A stretch of DNA of 5,667 nucleotides from an uncultured Amylibacter sp. (GTDB lineage: Bacteria; Pseudomonadota; Alphaproteobacteria; Rhodobacterales; Rhodobacteraceae), in assembly GCA_938001995.1 (NCBI GenBank), contig CALLAV010000292.1, positions 1-5,667 on the forward strand, given 5' to 3'. The notes under the pieces were generated by a model that did no database searches, was not told the origin of the DNA, and saw only the letters and a program-made list of their open reading frames with translations. Of the stretch, positions 1 through 5,605 are shown piece after piece (within the stretch, counting starts at the first letter, position 1; each line of letters starts with the position of its first letter). The position numbers and the translations under genes were made by a program.

Positions 1-1314
1 GCTGCACGCAAAGGCTCGCCATTGGCGATTGGCCATGGGGACGGCGAAATGTTTGTTGGCTCTGATGCGCTCGCGCTTGCCCCAATGACAAGCAAGGTCA
101 CGTACCTTGAAGAAGGCGATTTTGCGGTTCTTACGCGCACATCTCTCGAAATCACCGATGCCGCTGGCGCATTGGCAAATCGTGAAATGCGCGAAATTTC
201 CCACGGGGCGATTTCTGCCGATAAAGGCCTGTTCAAACATTACATGGCGAAAGAGATTGCAGAACAGCCAACGGTATTGGCCGAAGCGGTAAAGCAGTAT
301 GTCCACGCCAACGGCAAAGAAATTCTGCTGCCAGGGGTCGATTTGGATTTTTCCAAGATCGACAAGCTAACCATGGTAGCTTGTGGAACGGCGTATCTCG
401 CCTGCCATGTGGCGAAATATTGGTTTGAGCAAATCGCCCGTCTGCCCGTGGAATTGGATATCGCGTCAGAGTTCCGCTATCGCGAACCGCCCTTGACCCA
501 AAATTCCTATGCGTTCTTTGTCAGCCAGTCGGGCGAGACGGCGGACACATTGGCAGCACTGCGGTATTGTTCTGAAAACGTTGATAAAACCGTTGCGATT
601 GTGAACGTGCCAGAAAGCTCGATTTCGCGCGAAGCGGATGTGTCCCTGCCGATTTTGGCGGGCGTTGAAATAGGCGTGGCATCCACAAAGGCGTTTACCT
701 GTCAGCTGACAGTTCTTGCCGCCCTGGCGATCAAAGCTGCACGCGAACGTGGGCATTTGGATGCCAACGGTGAGGCAGAGCTGGTGGGCGCGTTGAACGG
801 CCTGCCTGGTATTTTGAACATGGCGCTTGCGCAGGAAGACGCGATCAAAGCCACGTGTTCCGAATTGGTCCATTCCCGCGATGCGCTGTTCTTGGGGCGT
901 GGATCTATGTTCCCACTGGCTCTTGAAGGTGCGTTAAAGCTCAAAGAAATCAGCTATATCCACGCCGAAGGCTATGCGTCGGGCGAGCTGAAACATGGGC
1001 CAATTGCCTTGGTTGATGAAAACATGCCTGTCGTCGTGATGGCACCAAGTGACGAGCTGTTCGATAAAACCGTTTCGAACATGCAGGAAGTCATGGCCCG
1101 AAGCGGAAAAATTATCCTTGTGACGGATGCGAAGGGCGCAAAAGAAGCCGGCGAAGGCGCGTGGCAGACCATTGTGATGCCAGCGGTTCATCCGTTCTTG
1201 GCCCCGATTGTTTATGCCATTCCTGCGCAGTTGCTGGCCTATCACACCGCGGTCTTTAAAGGGACCGACGTGGACCAGCCGCGTAACTTGGCGAAGTCTG
1301 TGACTGTCGAATGA
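1..1314 (+). CDS. glmS: Glutamine--fructose-6-phosphate aminotransferase (isomerizing), 5' truncated by window edge
   Basis: This cytoplasmic enzyme makes glucosamine-6-phosphate from fructose-6-phosphate and glutamine, the first committed step to UDP-GlcNAc for peptidoglycan and LPS. The frame is open from base 1 and gives 437 residues. Compared from memory with E. coli GlmS (609 aa), about 172 N-terminal residues are missing, including the catalytic Cys1 of the glutaminase domain; the gene is cut by the window, not broken. The glutaminase tail is followed by two SIS domains. Sugar-phosphate-binding signatures are visible: CGTA at bases 382-393 (E. coli has CGTS) and SQSGET at 523-540. The isomerase residues equivalent to Glu481, Lys485, Glu488 and His504 fall at codons 925, 937, 946 and 994. 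The C-terminus is the canonical DQPRNLAKSVTVE, which carries the Lys603 equivalent. Any ATG or TTG near base 22 is internal, not a start. The stop overlaps the next gene by 4 bases. No glmS ribozyme can be judged because the 5' end is absent. Confidence 0.97.
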   Translation, partial: AARKGSPLAIGHGDGEMFVGSDALALAPMTSKVTYLEEGDFAVLTRTSLEITDAAGALANREMREISHGAISADKGLFKHYMAKEIAEQPTVLAEAVKQYVHANGKEILLPGVDLDFSKIDKLTMVACGTAYLACHVAKYWFEQIARLPVELDIASEFRYREPPLTQNSYAFFVSQSGETADTLAALRYCSENVDKTVAIVNVPESSISREADVSLPILAGVEIGVASTKAFTCQLTVLAALAIKAARERGHLDANGEAELVGALNGLPGILNMALAQEDAIKATCSELVHSRDALFLGRGSMFPLALEGALKLKEISYIHAEGYASGELKHGPIALVDENMPVVVMAPSDELFDKTVSNMQEVMARSGKIILVTDAKGAKEAGEGAWQTIVMPAVHPFLAPIVYAIPAQLLAYHTAVFKGTDVDQPRNLAKSVTVE

Positions 1315-1985
1315 CACCCCAAGACGCGCTTGATCAAGTCATTGCACTTCAGGAGCCTGTGAAAGCCGCTGAAATGGCGGCCTATCACAAGGTGGAGCGG
1401 CGGTATTTGGGGGTCTCAAACCCGCAGCTTGATACGCTTTATAAGGCGTGGCGCAAAGAAACAGATATCCCGCAACGCATTGAAATTGCCGCCTTCCTGT
1501 GGGATTCGAACATCCATGAAGCGCGGATCGCCGCCGCGAAACTGCTTACGCAAGCGCGGATCAATCCAGACGCGGATGTTTGGGCGGAAATCTGTCGCTG
1601 GGTTCCACAGTTTGACGCTTGGGCCATTGCAGATCATGCTTGCGGCGCAGGGGCAAGACGGCTGCATCTGAATGCCGCGCGGCTGGACGAAGTTGAGGCC
1701 TGGACCAAGGACGAGAGCCTGTGGGTACGCCGCGCAGCACTGGTCATCACCCTGCCCTACACCAAATCGAACAACCCAAAGCCCGAAGAATTGGTGGCGC
1801 GGGATCGTATTTTGGGCTGGGCCGCAGGTTATGTCAGCGACCCCGAGTGGTTCATCCAGAAATCCATCAGTTGGTGGCTGCGCAGCTTGTCAAAACACGA
1901 CCCGGATCGGGTGCGGGTTTTCTTGGATGAGCACGGTTCGCAGATGAAACCCTTTGCGCTTAAAGACGCGGCACGCACGATGTAA
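1311..1985 (+). CDS. AlkD-like DNA alkylation repair protein (HEAT-like repeat DNA glycosylase)
   Basis: This 224-residue protein resembles the DNA_alkylation (AlkC/AlkD) family. These are all-helical HEAT-like-repeat glycosylases that remove N3- and N7-alkylated purines. Against B. cereus AlkD, recalled from memory, the active-site residues appear kept: Trp104 and Asp108 in WAIAD match Trp109/Asp113, Arg141 in VRRAA matches Arg148, and Trp188 in FIQKSISWWLR matches Trp187. Family landmarks AEMAAYHK near the N-terminus, YLGV (32-35) and DPEWFIQK (177-184) are also present. Length is close to the usual 220-240. The ATG is fixed by its ATGA overlap with the glmS stop. No clear Shine-Dalgarno precedes it, so expression probably depends on ribosomes finishing glmS. 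The bidirectional hairpin at 2005-2032 follows. Catalytic activity and substrate range are inferred, not shown; AlkD-fold proteins without glycosylase activity exist, but the intact Asp/Trp/Arg set argues against that here. Confidence 0.9.
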   Translation: MTPQDALDQVIALQEPVKAAEMAAYHKVERRYLGVSNPQLDTLYKAWRKETDIPQRIEIAAFLWDSNIHEARIAAAKLLTQARINPDADVWAEICRWVPQFDAWAIADHACGAGARRLHLNAARLDEVEAWTKDESLWVRRAALVITLPYTKSNNPKPEELVARDRILGWAAGYVSDPEWFIQKSISWWLRSLSKHDPDRVRVFLDEHGSQMKPFALKDAARTM

Positions 1986-2004
1986 ACTGCGCCTCGCACA
2001 CAAA

Positions 2005-2032
2005 AAAGCCGACGCAATGCAGCGTCGGCTTT
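2005..2032. terminator. Bidirectional intrinsic terminator between the AlkD-like gene and dksA
   Basis: There is a perfect 11-bp stem: AAAGCCGACGC at 2005-2015, a 6-base loop, and its exact complement at 2022-2032. Read on the minus strand, the stem runs into six T residues, a strong terminator for dksA, whose stop lies 33 bases away. Read on the plus strand, the tail is TTTGATTGTTT, weaker but adequate for the glmS-alkD transcript ending 20 bases upstream. Its place between two convergent stop codons fits a shared terminator. Confidence 0.9.
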
Positions 2033-2064
2033 GATTGTTTCAAGTCGCTGACCTGTTAATGGCC

Positions 2065-2487
2065 TTAGTCGTCGCGGTGAACACGCTCTTTGCGTTCGTG
2101 ACGCTCTTGCGCTTCGAGCGAGAGTGTCGCGATTGGGCGGGCATCCAGACGCTTGAGGGAAATAGGCTCCCCTGTGTCATCGCAATACCCGTAGGACCCA
2201 TCTTCGATCCGACGCAGCGCGCTTTCGATTTTGGCAACCAGCTTGCGGGCACGATCGCGGGTGCGCAGTTCCAGCGCACGGTCCGTTTCCTCAGACGCAC
2301 GGTCGGCCACATCTGGGATGTTGCGCGCGCCTTCTTGCATGCCTTCGATGGTATCTTTGCTGTCAGACATCAAATCAGACTTCCAATCGTTCAGCTTACG
2401 ACGGAAGTATTCTGTCTGGCGTTCGTTCATAAATGGTTCGTCTTCGGCCGGACGATAGTCGGCATCTAAAATAACTTCGGCTTTCAC
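2065..2487 (-). CDS. dksA: RNA polymerase-binding transcription factor DksA, zinc-finger-less type
   Basis: DksA binds the RNA polymerase secondary channel and, with ppGpp, retunes transcription in the stringent response. From the GTG start the protein has 140 residues. Residues from about 25 to 95 form the coiled coil, with the tip motif DVADRA (Asp59, Asp62, Ala64), equivalent to DxxDxA (Asp71/Asp74/Ala76) in E. coli. The C-terminal globular part YGYCDDTGEPISLKRL keeps the fold signature, but only Cys102 of the four zinc cysteines remains; the others are Thr105, Ser123 and Ala126. The same loss is known for the R. sphaeroides DksA that complements E. coli dksA. The GTG at 2487 is preferred because AAGGGAG sits six bases upstream and MKAEV is the family's usual N-terminus. 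An in-frame ATG at 2523 has only a weak ribosome site. The gene stands alone, convergent with the AlkD-like gene and divergent from the MoxR gene. Confidence 0.93.
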   Translation of the reverse strand: MKAEVILDADYRPAEDEPFMNERQTEYFRRKLNDWKSDLMSDSKDTIEGMQEGARNIPDVADRASEETDRALELRTRDRARKLVAKIESALRRIEDGSYGYCDDTGEPISLKRLDARPIATLSLEAQERHERKERVHRDD

Positions 2488-2493
2488 TTTTTT

Positions 2494-2500
2494 CTCCCTT
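2494..2500 (-). promoter_or_regulatory. Shine-Dalgarno that sets the dksA GTG start
   Basis: On the minus strand this reads AAGGGAG, followed by six A residues and then GTG. It is the strongest ribosome-binding site near the gene and decides in favour of the GTG at 2487 over the in-frame ATGs at 2523 and 2577. Confidence 0.8.
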
Positions 2501-2532
2501 AAATTCTTAGCAGTCTGAGACATCACGCACTT

Positions 2533-2560
2533 CACCCAAATAAACGTTTGTTTTGGGGTG
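2533..2560. repeat. 28-base imperfect inverted repeat upstream of dksA
   Basis: The dyad is centred on ACGT at 2544-2547, inside AAACGTTT (2542-2549). It extends outward through AAA/TTT and CACCC/GGGGTG, with one T-G mismatch or wobble and one or two unpaired bases in the right arm. It lies 46 bases upstream of the dksA GTG. It could be an operator for a dimeric regulator or a hairpin in the dksA mRNA leader. It is not followed by a T run on either strand, so it does not look like a terminator. The function is unknown. Confidence 0.5.
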
Positions 2561-2659
2561 TTCCGCTGGCTTTGCAAATCCTGCCTCGTTCCCGCGTGGC
2601 TGGCGTTTGCGTCGGAAATTCACCGCTTTTTTCAAAACAATTCGCTTTGATCTGCGCCT

Positions 2660-2688
2660 CATTTAGCCGAGTCGTAGGGTAATGTCAC
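2660..2688 (-). promoter_or_regulatory. Candidate dksA promoter
   Basis: Read on the minus strand: GTGACA (2688-2683), a 17-base spacer, then TAAATG (2665-2660). The -35 box matches the sigma-70 consensus at 5 of 6 positions and the -10 box at only 3 of 6. If real, transcription would start near 2652, giving a leader of about 165 nt that contains the 2533-2560 dyad. This is based on pattern alone. Confidence 0.25.
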
Positions 2689-2706
2689 CCCTTCTTGATA
2701 CACGAC

Positions 2707-2735
2707 TTGCAGCATTGTGAAGCGAACAGTAGATT
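2707..2735 (+). promoter_or_regulatory. Candidate promoter of the MoxR-GNAT-DUF2927-CoxE operon
   Basis: TTGCAG (2707-2712), a 17-base spacer and TAGATT (2730-2735) form a moderate sigma-70-like match, with the TTG core conserved in alphaproteobacterial -35 boxes. Transcription would start near 2742, about 24 bases before the MoxR ATG, which leaves room for the weak AAGGG ribosome site at 2750-2754. This is based on pattern alone. Confidence 0.3.
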
Positions 2736-2765
2736 GCGCCTAACTTAGCAAGGGTATGCGATAAA

Positions 2766-3605
2766 ATGAAGTTTGAAGGCACAAAACAGTATGTTTCCAC
2801 GGATGATTTGACCGTGGCAGTAAACGCGGCGATTGCACTGGAACGCCCTTTGCTGGTGAAAGGGGAACCGGGCACGGGTAAAACGGAATTGGCACTGCAA
2901 GTTGCCAAGGCGCTCGACCTGCCGATTTTGGAGTGGAATATCAAATCTACGACCAAAGCGCAGCAGGGCCTGTATGAATACGATGCGGTGTCACGGCTGC
3001 GCGACAGCCAACTCGGTGAAGAGAAGGTTCATGATGTTGCGAACTACATCAAAAAGGGCAAACTGTGGCAGGCGTTTGAGGCCGAAGAGCGTTTGGTTCT
3101 GTTGATCGACGAGATCGACAAGGCGGACATCGAATTCCCGAACGATTTGCTGCAAGAATTGGATAAGATGGAGTTTCACGTCTATGAAACAGGCGAAACC
3201 ATCAAAGCCAAAATGCGCCCGATTGTGATTATCACGTCGAACAACGAAAAAGAGCTGCCAGACGCGTTTTTGCGCCGCTGTTTTTTCCACTATATCCGCT
3301 TCCCCGAAACCGAAACGATGAAGCAGATCGTGGATGTGCACTTTCCAGGGATTAAACCAACGCTTGTGGCCGAAGCATTGACGCAGTTCTACGACATTCG
3401 CGAAACGCCGGGCCTGAAGAAAAAGCCGAGCACATCCGAAGTTCTCGATTGGCTGAAGTTGTTGTTGGTTGAGGATCTGGAACCAGAGGACATGAAACGC
3501 GACGGCAAGGATGCGTTGCCCAAACTGCACGGTGCGTTGTTGAAGAACGAACAAGACGTGCATTTGTTCGAACGGCTGGCCTTTATGGCCCGCGGGAATA
3601 GATAG
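2766..3605 (+). CDS. MoxR/CoxD-type AAA+ ATPase
   Basis: This is a cytoplasmic AAA+ ATPase of 279 residues in the MoxR group (AAA_5-like). It has Walker A GEPGTGKT at 33-40, Walker B LVLLIDEID at 110-118 with Asp115/Glu116, sensor 1 IITSNNE at 155-161, and the arginine-finger region FLRRCFFHYIRFP at 168-180. The lid carries PSTSEVLDW at 221-229, typical of this group. All catalytic positions look intact. MoxR ATPases usually pair with a VWA-domain protein to remodel or metallate a client; CoxD with CoxE in CO dehydrogenase maturation is the closest named precedent. A CoxE-like gene sits four genes downstream at 5606, which supports that pairing, but no CO dehydrogenase gene is visible, so the symbol coxD is not assigned. 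The ATG is preceded by AAGGG with a rather long 11-base spacing. An upstream ATG at 2756 hits a stop after two codons. The next gene begins 5 bases after the stop. Confidence 0.93.
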   Translation: MKFEGTKQYVSTDDLTVAVNAAIALERPLLVKGEPGTGKTELALQVAKALDLPILEWNIKSTTKAQQGLYEYDAVSRLRDSQLGEEKVHDVANYIKKGKLWQAFEAEERLVLLIDEIDKADIEFPNDLLQELDKMEFHVYETGETIKAKMRPIVIITSNNEKELPDAFLRRCFFHYIRFPETETMKQIVDVHFPGIKPTLVAEALTQFYDIRETPGLKKKPSTSEVLDWLKLLLVEDLEPEDMKRDGKDALPKLHGALLKNEQDVHLFERLAFMARGNR

Positions 3606-3610
3606 GCCCT

Positions 3611-4051
3611 ATGGCAACCACGGTTCGATATGTGACCGCCAAGGACGAGGCCGTTTGGCGCGATCTGTGGCGGGATTATCTGGCGTTTTACAAGACGGCA
3701 CGGGATGAAGATGTATACGCGCAAACTTGGGCCCGCATCCTTGATCCTGACGTTGAGATGTTCGCAAAGGTTGCGGAAACACCTGAACATGGCGTGGTTG
3801 GGATCGTGAATTTCCTGTATCATAAGTACTTTTGGGGTCCTGAAAATCGCATTTATCTCAATGACTTATACGTGCGCCCTGACGTACGTGGCACGGGTGC
3901 AGGTAAAGCGATGATTGATGCAGTTGTAGACCATGCCAAAGCGCACAATTGCGAGCAAGTATGGTGGTTCACGGCAGAAGATAACGCGGTTGCGCGCAAA
4001 TTATACGACCGCGTGGCAACGCTCAGCCCATTTGTGAAGTATCAGGTATGA
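3611..4051 (+). CDS. GNAT family N-acetyltransferase (HPA2-like)
   Basis: This 146-residue single-domain acetyltransferase transfers the acetyl group of acetyl-CoA to an amine whose identity is not visible here. Motif A is clear: strand IYLNDLYVRP (81-90), then the pyrophosphate-binding loop RGTGAG at 93-98. Motif B, WWFTAEDNAVARKLYDRVA (118-136), holds Asn125 and Tyr132, the latter in the position of the usual GNAT general-acid tyrosine. The C-terminal strand is SPFVKYQV. The pattern resembles the HPA2/histone- or polyamine-acetyltransferase-like branch, but the substrate cannot be predicted; protein N-termini, lysines, polyamines and antibiotics are all possible for the superfamily. It starts 5 bases after the MoxR stop with only a weak ribosome site, and its TGA overlaps the next ATG by 4 bases. 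It is therefore co-transcribed, and probably translationally coupled, with the MoxR and lipoprotein genes. Whether it works with them is open. Confidence 0.9.
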   Translation: MATTVRYVTAKDEAVWRDLWRDYLAFYKTARDEDVYAQTWARILDPDVEMFAKVAETPEHGVVGIVNFLYHKYFWGPENRIYLNDLYVRPDVRGTGAGKAMIDAVVDHAKAHNCEQVWWFTAEDNAVARKLYDRVATLSPFVKYQV

Positions 4052-5421
4052 CCATCCTGCGATCCATAGGTTTGGGCGCAGTCGCGCTGGTCTTGGCGGC
4101 CTGTTCGGGGCTGCCGACAACTGTGTCCAAACGCACGGCCCCTGATGCGTCTTTTCCTGCGATGAAATTGTTCCCAGCGGACGCCGCCCCGCGCGGCGTT
4201 GCACGGTCCAACATTGATATTTTTGAAGAATTTATCGACTACGCCTTTGCCCTTGAAAGCGGTCAGACGCTGGCGCGTTTGTCACGGTTTGAAGGTCCCA
4301 TTAGCGTCGCGCTGGTCAACGCGCCAGGCCAAGTGGTCAGCCGTGACCTTGATCGTCTTGTGGCGCGTTTGCAAGTTGAAGGCAGCGTTCCGATCAGCCG
4401 CGTCGCCTCCCCTGCAGCGGCCAATATTGTGATCGAGATGATCCCAAAGCGGCAGTTGTACCGCGCAGCCCCCAATGCCGCCTGCATCGTGGTTCCGCGC
4501 ATGGGCAGTTGGGCCGAATTTCGCAAGAACCGTTTTAATCGGCGTGCGGATTGGACATCGTTGAACGAGCGGACACGCGCGGCGATCTTTATGCCCGTGG
4601 ATGTCTCCCCCCAAGACGCGCGCGATTGTTTGCACGAGGAGTTGGCGCAGGCGCTCGGACCGCTTAATGATCTGTATCGTGTGCCAGACAGTGTTTATAA
4701 CGATGATAACTTTCACATCGTTTTGACCTCTTACGACATGCTGATGCTCCGTATGTTCTACGCCCCTGAACTGCGCTCTGGCATGGCCAAACACGAGGTT
4801 GCGGCAGTGCTTCCTGCCCTGTTGCGGCGGCTTAATCCAAAAGGTGTTGGTCTGGCCCCGCGTCAGTTGCAAGAAACCCCAGACACGTGGAAACGCGCGA
4901 TTGAAGCCGCGCTGGGCTCGCGCGGCAATCCGGAGTCGCGTTTCACCGCAGCCAGCAAAGCCGTACGTGCGGCACAAAACGCAGGGATCACCGATCACCG
5001 TTTGGGGTTCAGCTATTATGCCCGCGCCCGCGTGAACGCATCGCGCGATCCGCGTGTGGCCGCGGGTGATTATGCGCGCGCCTATTCCAATTTCGTACAA
5101 GCCTTTGGCCCTTACGACATTCACACCGCACAGGCCGCGTTGCAGATGGCATCCTTGTCCGTCTCCGCAGGTGATCTAGGTCAAGCGCTTCAATACATTG
5201 AACCGTCCTTAGTGGGCGCAAAGAATGCACAAAACGGGCGGCTGTTGTTCAGCCTTTTGGCCATGAAAGCCGCGATTTATGAACACGAAGGCCGCGTGGC
5301 AGAGGCCAAGTCCATCCGCCAAGAAGCCATCGGCTGGGGCCAATACGGCGTCTATGAACCATCCGAGATCAAAGCGCGGCTCAAAGTCATCGCAAGCCTG
5401 ATCCCAAAAAATCCAACCTAA
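4048..5421 (+). CDS. DUF2927-family lipoprotein with helical-repeat C-terminal region
   Basis: This is a 457-residue exported lipoprotein. A short signal peptide with a hydrophobic core at 7-18 ends in lipobox LAAC, with Cys19 as the lipidation site. The residue after it is Ser, not Asp, so outer-membrane sorting is possible. Residues from about 50 to 245 resemble DUF2927, including CLHEELAQALGPLND at 194-208 and VYNDDNFHIVLTSYDMLMLRMFY at 216-238. His196-Glu197 within HEELAQ recalls zinc-peptidase HExxH helices, but the second histidine position is Ala200, so activity is doubtful. Cys146 and Cys194 are the only cysteines in the mature chain besides Cys19 and could form a disulfide. From about 335 to 430 the sequence is Ala-rich paired helices (GDYARAYSNFVQA, GDLGQALQYIEPSL, GRVAEAKSIRQEA), a TPR-like array that would suit protein binding. 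The start overlaps the GNAT stop and has GAAG eight bases upstream. The biological role is unknown. Confidence 0.88.
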   Translation: MTILRSIGLGAVALVLAACSGLPTTVSKRTAPDASFPAMKLFPADAAPRGVARSNIDIFEEFIDYAFALESGQTLARLSRFEGPISVALVNAPGQVVSRDLDRLVARLQVEGSVPISRVASPAAANIVIEMIPKRQLYRAAPNAACIVVPRMGSWAEFRKNRFNRRADWTSLNERTRAAIFMPVDVSPQDARDCLHEELAQALGPLNDLYRVPDSVYNDDNFHIVLTSYDMLMLRMFYAPELRSGMAKHEVAAVLPALLRRLNPKGVGLAPRQLQETPDTWKRAIEAALGSRGNPESRFTAASKAVRAAQNAGITDHRLGFSYYARARVNASRDPRVAAGDYARAYSNFVQAFGPYDIHTAQAALQMASLSVSAGDLGQALQYIEPSLVGAKNAQNGRLLFSLLAMKAAIYEHEGRVAEAKSIRQEAIGWGQYGVYEPSEIKARLKVIASLIPKNPT

Positions 5422-5428
5422 GAAGGTT
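5415..5428 (+). promoter_or_regulatory. Small hairpin covering the lipoprotein stop and the next Shine-Dalgarno
   Basis: AACCT (5415-5419) pairs with AGGTT (5424-5428) around a 4-base loop. The left arm ends in the first base of the lipoprotein TAA, and the right arm contains most of the GAAGG (5422-5426) that serves the 56-residue gene at 5434. A ribosome reaching the stop would open it, a plausible coupling device. The stem is only 5 bp, so it may be chance. Confidence 0.3.
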
Positions 5429-5433
5429 AAGAC

Positions 5434-5604
5434 ATGTTTACACTTCCAGCGTTTATTATCGGCGGCCTTATTGGGTGGTGGCGTGCGCGCAAGATGGGGG
5501 GCAAAGGGCTCGACATTCTGCAATACGCCTTCATTCACGGCCTCGCACTGTTTTTGCTCGCGCTGATCCTAACGGTGATCGCCGATTGGCAAGGGTGGGT
5601 CTGA
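5434..5604 (+). CDS. Small two-helix inner-membrane protein, unknown function
   Basis: This 56-residue protein has no recognised domain. A short hydrophobic stretch at 3-16 ends in WWRARK, followed by a Gly/Lys-rich turn (17-25). A second, longer hydrophobic helix runs at about 31-50, and the tail is DWQGWV. The RARK cluster and Lys24 between the helices suggest, by the positive-inside rule, a cytoplasmic loop with both ends outside. It is supported as a real gene by a good Shine-Dalgarno (GAAGG, 7 bases before ATG), by membrane-protein composition, and by its exact fit between neighbours: 12 bases after the lipoprotein stop and 1 base before the CoxE-like start. Its place between an exported lipoprotein and a cytoplasmic VWA protein would suit a membrane link or anchor, but that is inference. 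It is too short to identify by eye. Confidence 0.8.
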   Translation: MFTLPAFIIGGLIGWWRARKMGGKGLDILQYAFIHGLALFLLALILTVIADWQGWV

Positions 5605-5605
5605 G

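Larger units (their letters stand above)
2488..2765. other. Divergent intergenic region between dksA and the MoxR operon
   Basis: These 278 bases carry no convincing gene. They hold the dksA Shine-Dalgarno, the 28-base dyad at 2533-2560, a small inverted repeat GGGT-N6-ACCC at 2677-2690, and back-to-back candidate promoters whose -35 boxes lie about 18 bases apart (2683-2688 minus, 2707-2712 plus). There is also one GANTC site (GAGTC, 2669-2673), the sequence methylated by CcrM in alphaproteobacteria. The region is richer in A and T than the flanking genes, as expected for a control region. Confidence 0.6.

Noticed and set aside
22..24. TTG as a start for glmS
   Set aside because: The frame is open to base 1 and residues before the TTG (ARKGSP) already match GlmS, so it is internal; the true start lies outside the window.
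466..873. Minus-strand frame inside glmS
   Set aside because: Antisense shadow of the strongly conserved SIS domains of glmS.
2035..2469. 144-codon plus-strand frame opposite dksA
   Set aside because: It begins inside the terminator tail region and runs antisense to a confidently identified dksA; no supporting ribosome site or family resemblance.
2641..2726. Inverted TTCGCTT / AAGCGAA pair (2641-2647 and 2720-2726)
   Set aside because: Seven-base arms 72 bases apart are expected by chance and do not frame any clear feature.
2756..2764. Two-codon ATG-CGA-TAA mini-frame just before the MoxR start
   Set aside because: Too short to judge; it probably arises by chance within the ribosome-binding region.
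2991..3563. 190-codon open frame antisense to the MoxR ATPase gene
   Set aside because: The opposite strand carries a complete AAA+ ATPase with all motifs. The antisense product is a Phe/Gln/Val-rich shadow without domains.
4282..5124. 280-codon open frame on the minus strand
   Set aside because: It lies wholly inside and antisense to the DUF2927 lipoprotein gene, has a His/Arg/Gly-rich shadow composition, no recognisable motif and no ribosome site. Long antisense frames are common in GC-rich genes.
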